Source: Acidobacteriota bacterium (GTDB lineage: Bacteria; Acidobacteriota; Vicinamibacteria; Vicinamibacterales; UBA2999). Taken from it: a DNA stretch of 64,000 nucleotides. The position numbers and the translations under genes were made by a program. The notes under the pieces are model-generated. The model saw nothing but the letters and a program-made list of their open reading frames with translations. It searched no databases and was not told the DNA's origin. Positions 58,781 through 64,000 of this stretch are shown here, one piece after another. The first letter of the stretch is position 1. Each line of letters opens with the position of its first letter. The stretch spans positions 88,294-152,293 of the forward strand of contig JAGNJW010000008.1 in the NCBI GenBank assembly GCA_018000455.1, written 5' to 3'.

Positions 58781-59415
58781 CCCGCCACCCCTTGTGAGTC
58801 GTGCGCGGCACGGCCGAATCGCTCGTCGAGCAAGGCGCGCAGGGCCTGTCGGGCGCGATGGAGGCGAATCTTCACGGCGTTTTCGCTGGTGCTCAACATG
58901 GACGCCACGTCGGACGTGCTCAGCTCTTCGATGTCGCGCAGCAGCAGAACGGTACGGTAGGTGTCGGGCAGCTTGTCGATCTGTGCACGAACGAACGTCC
59001 GCGTCTCGGCGCGTTCCAGCGCTACATCGGCTCCGTCGGCCCATTCCGCCCCCGCCTGCATCTGGTGGCCGTCGTCCTTGAAGACGGGGAGCAGCGCGTC
59101 GATCGACTCTTCGGGCTTGCGTTTGCGCGAACGAAGGCGCATCAGCGCCGTGTTGACCACGATGCGGTGCAGCCACGTCGAGAGTTTCGCCTGACCTTCG
59201 AAGCGGCCCAGGGCCCGGAAGGCCGAGGTATAGGCCTCCTGTAGCACGTCGCGGGCGTCTTCCTCGGAGCCGACGATGCGGCGGGCCACGGCCAGCAGCC
59301 GCGCACTGGTCGTCCGTACGAGCGTTTCGTAAGCGTCGGCGTCGCCGGCACGCAGGCCCGTCAGCAGGGCCTGTTCGTCGTCGTCGAGCGCAAGATGTTC
59401 CGGAGCGTCTGCCAT
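58777..59415 (-). CDS. ECF RNA polymerase sigma factor (RpoE-like)
   Basis: A 212-residue ECF sigma factor of normal length. Region 2: DAYETLVRTTSARLLAVARRIVGSEEDARDVLQEAY and KLSTWLHRIVVNTALMRLR. Region 4: LPDTYRTVLLLRDIEELSTSDVASMLSTSENAVKIRLHRARQALR. It directs transcription of an extracytoplasmic-stress regulon; the adjacent gene encodes its likely anti-sigma factor. A TACACT hexamer lies on the minus strand (59427-59432), 11 bases before the ATG. The open frame upstream is an antisense shadow of the debranching-enzyme gene. Confidence 0.92.
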   Translation of the reverse strand: MADAPEHLALDDDEQALLTGLRAGDADAYETLVRTTSARLLAVARRIVGSEEDARDVLQEAYTSAFRALGRFEGQAKLSTWLHRIVVNTALMRLRSRKRKPEESIDALLPVFKDDGHQMQAGAEWADGADVALERAETRTFVRAQIDKLPDTYRTVLLLRDIEELSTSDVASMLSTSENAVKIRLHRARQALRALLDERFGRAAHDSQGVAG

Positions 59416-59682
59416 CAGGGACGCCGAGTGTACTACGCGCGTGTGACGACCAAACTCAGCCTCAGGGAGCCCGTTCCCACGGCGCCAACGCGATACCGCG
59501 CCGTCGGTAGGCAGCACGACGAACTCTTGCTTCAGGCGGTGCAGCAGACAATTGGGAACCGAATCGGTCGCAGTGAGCCTCCGTTTCGTGGAGCTTTGGA
59601 TGCGGGTCTTCGAGCGGCGTGTCCGGCACCCGGCCGCGACACCGGGCCCGGCCAGGCGCATCGAACGTGCGCAGGAGACGAG

Positions 59683-61662
59683 ATGGACCACCGACTGCAC
59701 AGCGAGGGGGAGTGGCTCGAAACGGATGGACTCGGCGGTTTCGCCAGCGGCTCCGTGCGCGGCACCCGCACCCGGCGCTACCACGGGCTGCTCCTGGCTG
59801 CCACGACGCCGCCAACCGGCCGCATGATGCTGGTGAACGGTCTCGAGATCTGGGCCACGACACCCGCCGGCCGCGTGGCGCTCTCGACCCATCACTACGC
59901 GCCCGGCGTCGACCACCCCGACGGTGCCAGCCGGCTGCTGTCGTTCACGACCGACCCGTGGCCGACCTGGACATGGGACCTCGGTGACGGGCGCCGCCTG
60001 GTCGGCGAGATCCTGGTCACTCGCGGCCGTGCCCGCACCATCTGCCTCTGGACGCTGGTCGGGCCGGGCGCCGTGTCGCTGCAGATTCGTCCGTTGCTCT
60101 CGGGGCGCGACTACCATGCCTTGCAGCACGAGAATCCGGCGTTCCGCTTCGAGACGGTGGCACGCGGCGCCCACTTGGCGTGGCGTCCTTACGAGGGTGT
60201 GCCCGAGGTGCGCTGCCTGACGACGGGCACGTTCCATCCGGATCCGGCGTGGTTGCGTCAGTTCCTCTATACCGAAGAACGCGCCCGCGGTCTCGACGAC
60301 CTCGAGGATCTCGCCAGCCCGGGCGTGATTCACGCCACGCTCGCCGATGGGCCGGCGATGTGCGTGTTCGAGACGGGGGCAGCCGCTGCAGCGCCGCCAG
60401 ACGACACCGCCGGCGTGAGACGTGCGGTACGCGTTTGGATTGCGGCGGAGCGCCGCCGCCGGCGCACGCTGGGCGACGGGCGGGCCAGGGCCGTCGATGC
60501 CTACATCGTCGAACGCGGCGCCGGACGCACCATCATTGCGGGCTACCCCTGGTTCACCGATTGGGGCCGAGACACGTTCATCGCGCTGCGCGGGCTGTGC
60601 TTGACGACCGGCCGCTTCGCCGACGCGCGCGACATCCTGTTGGCCTGGGCCGACACCGTCGACCGCGGCATGCTGCCCAATCGATTCCCCGATGGGGGCG
60701 GCACGCCGGAGTTCAATGCGGTCGATGCCTCGCTGTGGTTCGTCGTGGCCGCCGGCGAGCTGTTGGCTGAGGCCGGGCGCTCGCCGCGCCTCGTCACGCG
60801 GGCCCAGCGCTCCCGTCTTCAGGAGGCGACCGACGCCATTCTCGCCGGCTACGCCGCCGGCACCCGCTACGGCATTCGCATGGACACCGACGGCCTGCTC
60901 GCGGCCGGGGAGCCCGGGCAGCAGCTCACGTGGATGGACGCGCGGGTTGGTGCGCGCGAGATCACACCGCGCATCGGCAAGCCCGTGGAGGTGCAGGCGC
61001 TCTGGCTGAACGCACTGGCGGTGGGCAGTGGGTTCGACTCGCGCTGGGCGCCGGTGTTCGAACGGGCGCACCCGGCGTTCGTCGGCGCCTTCTGGAGCGA
61101 CGAGTGGCAGATACTCCACGACGTCGTGGACGTGGACCACCGCCCGGGCGCGGTCGATTCAACCTGCCGCCCGAATCAGATCCTCGCGGTGGGCGGACTG
61201 CCACGGCCGCTGCTAGAAGGGCCGCGCGCGCGGGCAGTCGTGGACCGAGTGGAGAAGGCGCTCTGGACGCCGCTCGGGCTGCGCTCGCTGGCGCCGGCAG
61301 AACCCGGCTACATGGGCCGCTACGAGGGGCCGCCCGACGTCCGCGACGGCGCCTACCACCAGGGCACGGTGTGGCCGTGGTTGCTCGACGCCTTCGTGGA
61401 CGCCTGGCTACGGCAGCGGGGCGGCGAGCCGGCGGCGCACGCCGAAGCCGAACGCCGGTTCGTGGCGCCGCTTCGTGCGCATGTTGGTCAGGCCGGTCTC
61501 GGGCACGTCTCGGAGATCGCCGATGGCGACGCGCCGCACACCCCGCGTGGGTGTCCGTTCCAGGCGTGGTCGCTCGGGGCGTTGCTCCAACTCGATGCGC
61601 GGGTCGGCGGGGCCGCCGACGGGACGTCGTCCCGCCAGGCCCGCTTGCTCGCCGGCGGTTAG
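59683..61662 (+). CDS. Glycogen debranching enzyme (GH133-like)
   Basis: A 659-residue bacterial/archaeal-type debranching enzyme. The N-terminal GDE_N-like domain (ETDGLGGFASGSVRGTRTRRYHGLL, residues ~13-37) covers ~1-230, and the GDE_C (alpha/alpha)6 barrel runs ~280-640 (YPWFTDWGRDTFIALRGL with catalytic Asp candidates; GMLPNRFPDGGGTPEFNAVDASLWF; GSFHQ-like DGAYHQGTVWPW). It removes alpha-1,6 branches from glycogen or limit dextrins. With malQ at 29283 it supports intracellular glycogen/maltodextrin turnover. AGGAGA lies 5 bases before ATG 59683. Confidence 0.9.
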   Translation: MDHRLHSEGEWLETDGLGGFASGSVRGTRTRRYHGLLLAATTPPTGRMMLVNGLEIWATTPAGRVALSTHHYAPGVDHPDGASRLLSFTTDPWPTWTWDLGDGRRLVGEILVTRGRARTICLWTLVGPGAVSLQIRPLLSGRDYHALQHENPAFRFETVARGAHLAWRPYEGVPEVRCLTTGTFHPDPAWLRQFLYTEERARGLDDLEDLASPGVIHATLADGPAMCVFETGAAAAAPPDDTAGVRRAVRVWIAAERRRRRTLGDGRARAVDAYIVERGAGRTIIAGYPWFTDWGRDTFIALRGLCLTTGRFADARDILLAWADTVDRGMLPNRFPDGGGTPEFNAVDASLWFVVAAGELLAEAGRSPRLVTRAQRSRLQEATDAILAGYAAGTRYGIRMDTDGLLAAGEPGQQLTWMDARVGAREITPRIGKPVEVQALWLNALAVGSGFDSRWAPVFERAHPAFVGAFWSDEWQILHDVVDVDHRPGAVDSTCRPNQILAVGGLPRPLLEGPRARAVVDRVEKALWTPLGLRSLAPAEPGYMGRYEGPPDVRDGAYHQGTVWPWLLDAFVDAWLRQRGGEPAAHAEAERRFVAPLRAHVGQAGLGHVSEIADGDAPHTPRGCPFQAWSLGALLQLDARVGGAADGTSSRQARLLAGG

Positions 61663-61663
61663 A

Positions 61664-62848
61664 TTAGTCGTCCGGCCCGCCCGGCAACAGCGGTTCGAGT
61701 TCGAGCGTCTGCGGCCCGCTCTCGGTGCACACGGCGTAATTGGTCTCGCCGGCGCGGTACATCGCCACGCCGGCGTACTCGCCGCGCTTGTTGAGGGCGA
61801 AGAAGCGGATGTTGAAGTTGGGCAAGCCGCGCGCGTTGAGCAGCCGCTTCTCCACGGTGTTGGCGCGGATGCGCCTCAGCGCTTCCATACCGGCGTCCTT
61901 GGGCGGCAGCCCGCGCCGCATCGATTCCACGATCAGGAACGACGACAGGTTGTAGAGATTCGCTTCGCCACGGCCGGTGGAGCCGGCGGCGCCCACTTCG
62001 TTGTCCACGTAGAGGCCGGCGCCGAGAATCGGCGAGTCGCCCGTGCGGCCCGGGATCTTCCACGCCAGACCGGAGGTGGTGGTCACGCCGCAGATGTCGC
62101 CATTGGGGCCGATGCCGTCGCAGTTGATCGTGCCCCAGAAGCTGCCCTCGCGGATGAGCCCGTCGCGCACCATCGACTTGCCGGCGTCGAGCCCCCGCTG
62201 CTGCCTCGCAAAGGCGTCAGGTCCCGGATCTTTTTCGTGCTTCGGGACGGCCTTGCGGCTCTCGCCTTTCGGATCGAGGTAGTGCTCGGGATCGGCGCGG
62301 CGCTTCCACTCGAGGAAGAGCCGGCGCGAGTTCTCGGTGTGGAGATCGTCCTCGACCGTGAAGCCCATGTGACGGGCGAAGCGCTGTGCGCCTTCGCCGA
62401 CGAGCAGATGGTGGTCGGTGTAGTCCATCACGGCGCGCGCGACGAGCGACGGCGTGCGCACGCCCTGAAGGCTGGCAACGGCGCCGGCCCGCTTCAGCGG
62501 GCCGTGCATGCACGAGGCGTCCAGTTCGATGACGCCGTCGGCGTTCGGCAGGGCGCCGAAGCCGATGCCGGTCTCGAGCGGATCGAGCTCTGGAATGTTC
62601 ACGCCGGCGATGAGCGCATCGAGCACATCCGTGCCCTCGGTGATGAGCCGGAAGGCGCGGGCGACGGCGTTCTCCTTGCCGCTGTTGGTGAACTCGTAGC
62701 CGGAGTAGTCGGCGATGACCACCGGTTTGACCGAGCGCTGCAGCAGCAACTCGGCCGAGCGGGCCGGCGCGGCAACGGCCGAGAGGGGTAGGGCGGCGGC
62801 GGCGAGAGAACCGGTGGTGGAGCGGACGAAGTTGCGACGAGTCAGCAT
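61664..62848 (-). CDS. Tat-exported N4-(beta-N-acetylglucosaminyl)-L-asparaginase-like Ntn hydrolase
   Basis: A 394-residue Ntn hydrolase of the glycosylasparaginase family, which self-cleaves to expose a nucleophilic Thr and then splits GlcNAc-Asn bonds. A twin-arginine signal is evident (LTRRNFVRSTTGSLAAAALPL). The nucleophile is probably Thr240 in SFWGTINCDG; the residue before it is Gly where the Flavobacterium enzyme has Asp. The binding segment GVTTTSGLAWKIPGRTGDSP, then AGSTGRGE, is well conserved. Probably periplasmic, taking part in glycoprotein or isoaspartyl-peptide breakdown. Confidence 0.9.
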   Translation of the reverse strand: MLTRRNFVRSTTGSLAAAALPLSAVAAPARSAELLLQRSVKPVVIADYSGYEFTNSGKENAVARAFRLITEGTDVLDALIAGVNIPELDPLETGIGFGALPNADGVIELDASCMHGPLKRAGAVASLQGVRTPSLVARAVMDYTDHHLLVGEGAQRFARHMGFTVEDDLHTENSRRLFLEWKRRADPEHYLDPKGESRKAVPKHEKDPGPDAFARQQRGLDAGKSMVRDGLIREGSFWGTINCDGIGPNGDICGVTTTSGLAWKIPGRTGDSPILGAGLYVDNEVGAAGSTGRGEANLYNLSSFLIVESMRRGLPPKDAGMEALRRIRANTVEKRLLNARGLPNFNIRFFALNKRGEYAGVAMYRAGETNYAVCTESGPQTLELEPLLPGGPDD

Positions 62849-62895
62849 CGGCAAAGCCTCCCGAACGAGCGCCATGCTACCGCAGCGCCCGCCGG

Positions 62896-63213
62896 TCAGT
62901 CCTGCTCGATCGTCGAGAGGGCGCTGGCGGCCGGTGCTTCCGGATTCGGCCTCCACAGCACCATCACCCTTCCGACCGTCTGCACCGTCGCGGCGTCGGT
63001 GCGCTCGACGAGGGTCTTCAGGATATCGGCGCGGCCGTCGCGGTCCTGGGTCCCGGCGCGCACCTTGATGAGCTCGTGTGCCGTGAGCGCGCGTTCGACC
63101 TCGGCGATGACCGCATCGGTGACGCCGGCGTGGCCGACGTGCACGACCGGCTCCAGGGCGTGGGCGCGGGCCTTCAGGTGGGCACGTTCGCGGTTGGTGA
63201 GCGTGACGGGCAT
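62896..63213 (-). CDS. YhbY family RNA-binding protein (CRM domain)
   Basis: A 105-residue CRM-domain protein: LTNRERAHLKARAHALEPVVHVGHAGVTDAVIAEVERAL, then HELIKVRAGTQDRDGRADILKTL and GRVMVLWRPNPE. YhbY/CRM proteins bind pre-50S ribosomal particles and group II intron-like RNAs. The VGHAG replaces the usual VGKxG loop. ATG 63213 lies 7 bases after a TACAAT hexamer. The HU gene is upstream on the same strand, separated by a strong terminator. Confidence 0.9.
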   Translation of the reverse strand: MPVTLTNRERAHLKARAHALEPVVHVGHAGVTDAVIAEVERALTAHELIKVRAGTQDRDGRADILKTLVERTDAATVQTVGRVMVLWRPNPEAPAASALSTIEQD

Positions 63214-63220
63214 CACGTCG

Positions 63221-63226
63221 ATTGTA
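63221..63226 (-). promoter_or_regulatory. Putative -10 element of the YhbY-family gene
   Basis: TACAAT on the minus strand, 7 bases before the ATG at 63213. It is a near-consensus hexamer, downstream of the terminator at 63252-63286. The spacing implies a leaderless or near-leaderless mRNA. Confidence 0.5.
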
Positions 63227-63251
63227 ACGGCCTCGGGGTCGCGATCCGGCT

Positions 63252-63286
63252 CCAAAAGCAGAACGGGCCGCGCGAGGCGGCCCGTT
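63252..63286 (-). terminator. Intrinsic terminator of the HU gene
   Basis: Arms AACGGGCCGC (63262-63271) and GCGGCCCGTT (63277-63286) pair perfectly around a five-base loop. On the minus strand the stem is followed by CTGCTTTTGG. It lies 27 bp downstream of the HU stop codon. Confidence 0.8.
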
Positions 63287-63313
63287 CCACGTCGATCCGA
63301 TGAACGACGCGTG

Positions 63314-63616
63314 CTAGGCGACGGCGTCCTTCGCGGCCTTCACGGGACGCGCGCGCACGATCTTCCGCGCCGGCTTCGCCTTGAATACCGTCGGCTCGCC
63401 CGTGAACGGGTTGACGCCCTTGCGCGCCTTCGTGGCCGCCTTCTTGACCACCACGAACTTGGCGAATCCCGGCACCTGGAACATGCCGTTCTTCTTCAGC
63501 TCCTTGTAGCCCACCGTGGTCAGGGACTCGAGAACGCCCTTCACCTGCTTGTTCGAGAGATCCTGTTCGGCGGCGATCTTCTGCACGAGCTCCGACTTCG
63601 ACATTGCTTTGGCCAT
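63314..63616 (-). CDS. HU family DNA-binding protein
   Basis: A 100-residue histone-like protein. It begins MAKAMSKSELVQKIAAEQDLS, has the VLESLTTVGYKELKKNGMFQVPGFAKFVVVKKAA core and the DNA-contacting arm KGVNPFTGEPTVFKAKPARKIVRARP (HU/IHF signature with a GxNPxTGE motif). A short Ala/Lys tail (VKAAKDAVA) replaces the final helix end. It bends and compacts DNA. A second ATG four codons in is an alternative start. Upstream is an unusually AT-rich stretch that likely holds its promoter, and a strong terminator follows. Confidence 0.95.
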   Translation of the reverse strand: MAKAMSKSELVQKIAAEQDLSNKQVKGVLESLTTVGYKELKKNGMFQVPGFAKFVVVKKAATKARKGVNPFTGEPTVFKAKPARKIVRARPVKAAKDAVA

Positions 63617-63895
63617 CTAGTGCCCCCACGCCGGCGCTGTCGCCGGCAGGTGTTATCAGTGGCGCGACTGTGTTCGAGCGCTGTGCGGCTGCCACTTCGA
63701 TTTCATGCCGCACGGCCCGCTCCGCCGTGAACATCACGACCAAGGCGCCGGGAGGAACCTCGACGCGGAGACGGACACTAGATTACACGTATTTTCCAGC
63801 ACTTGCGCATCTATTTACACTGTGTCACCTTGTTTTTTCGGGATTTGGCAGACGCCCGAGCCGCAAACGGCTGAATTCCAGGGCAGCTGCGTCGT
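63617..63895. other. AT-rich intergenic region, probable HU promoter
   Basis: Around 63780-63845 the sequence is far more AT-rich than its surroundings. On the minus strand it includes TGTAAT, TGTAAA and GAAAAAAC pieces, plausible promoter or UP-element material for the HU gene. No exact -35/-10 pair can be fixed. No gene seen. Confidence 0.45.
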
Positions 63896-64000
63896 TCAGA
63901 ACCTGACTCCCAAGTTGACGCGCACGTCGCGCGCGTCTCCGAGATTGCGCCCGTCGAGGCGCAACTCGTAGTGCCCCGAGCGATAGCCGACGCCGAGGTC
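63896..64000 (-). CDS. C-terminal end of an outer-membrane beta-barrel receptor (partial)
   Basis: The minus-strand frame from the right edge reads 34 codons to a TGA at 63896-63898: YRSGHYELRLDGRNLGDAR followed by a last strand ending NLGVRF. The amphipathic strand pattern, the N-L-x-D-x-R motif and terminal Phe are characteristic of TonB-dependent receptors. The rest lies outside the window. Confidence 0.65.
   Translation of the reverse strand, partial: DLGVGYRSGHYELRLDGRNLGDARDVRVNLGVRF

Noticed and set aside
63770..63785. GGACACTAG resembles one end of the palindrome at 11388-11450.
   Set aside because: Only nine bases match and no second arm is present; chance similarity is likely.
1..64000. 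tRNA, rRNA, CRISPR, prophage, integrase or intact transposase.
   Set aside because: I looked for cloverleaf T-arms, regularly spaced repeats and transposase/integrase motifs and found none I could support.

Overview
The window is about 64 kb of uniformly GC-rich DNA with short intergenic gaps and many 4-base start/stop overlaps. I see no rRNA, tRNA, CRISPR array, phage or intact insertion sequence. Several features suggest an aerobic, Gram-negative, protein- and polymer-degrading soil-type bacterium: a TonB receptor with an N-terminal carboxypeptidase-regulatory domain, a DUF5916 outer-membrane protein, secreted M28, M49 and M55 peptidases, a secreted amidohydrolase, and zinc-finger anti-sigma/sigma pairs. 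The best guess for the lineage is Acidobacteriota, class Vicinamibacteria. That is inference from gene content, not from a marker gene.

Layout. 1-16.8 kb holds mostly single genes on alternating strands: acetamidase-like protein, M28 peptidase, a GGDEF/EAL c-di-GMP protein, YciI, a short asparaginase, a CocE/NonD hydrolase, an OB-fold lipoprotein, an amidohydrolase, a threonine-aldolase-type PLP enzyme, DUF5916 and DUF4139 proteins, plus several palindromic or tandem repeats and one frameshifted gene remnant. 16.9-20.5 kb is a translationally coupled three-gene unit: HtrA-like protease, sigma factor, and a zinc-finger transmembrane protein with a BNR/Ycf48-like C-terminus. 20.7-30.8 kb runs on the plus strand: CPSF-type metallo-beta-lactamase nuclease, M49 peptidase, small proteins, a cysteine-dioxygenase-like cupin, then a coupled trio of HEAT/cyclophilin protein, aminotransferase and 4-alpha-glucanotransferase.

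30.9-40.4 kb (minus strand) is the most notable region: a complete quinohemoprotein amine dehydrogenase (QHNDH) operon in the order qhpG-A-D-C-B-F-E, followed by azlC-azlD. It encodes the diheme alpha subunit, the beta-propeller subunit, the small gamma-subunit precursor, and all maturation factors: a radical SAM thioether synthase, an FAD monooxygenase, a subtilisin-like leader protease and an ABC exporter. The gamma precursor keeps every residue used in the three Cys-to-acid thioethers and in the cysteine tryptophylquinone. The azlCD pair is translationally coupled to qhpE, which I do not know from described qhp operons. The operon faces, across only 23 bp, a plus-strand group of a small membrane protein, a TonB receptor and another membrane protein. 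A -10-like element readable on both strands lies in that gap.

44.6-64 kb holds housekeeping and accessory genes: DUF1772, an alpha/beta hydrolase, a decayed methyltransferase, DUF4256, a VOC protein, an MtfA-type peptidase with a SEC-C tail, a TPR lipoprotein, RmuC, a pseudokinase-PEGA membrane protein, DinB, M23, a PEP-mutase-like enzyme, M55, a PPP-type phosphoesterase, a second sigma/anti-sigma pair, glycogen debranching enzyme, a Tat-exported glycosylasparaginase, YhbY and HU. Partial genes run off both ends. Many genes have a TAnnnT hexamer only 6-11 bases before the start codon, suggesting widespread leaderless or very short-leader transcripts.
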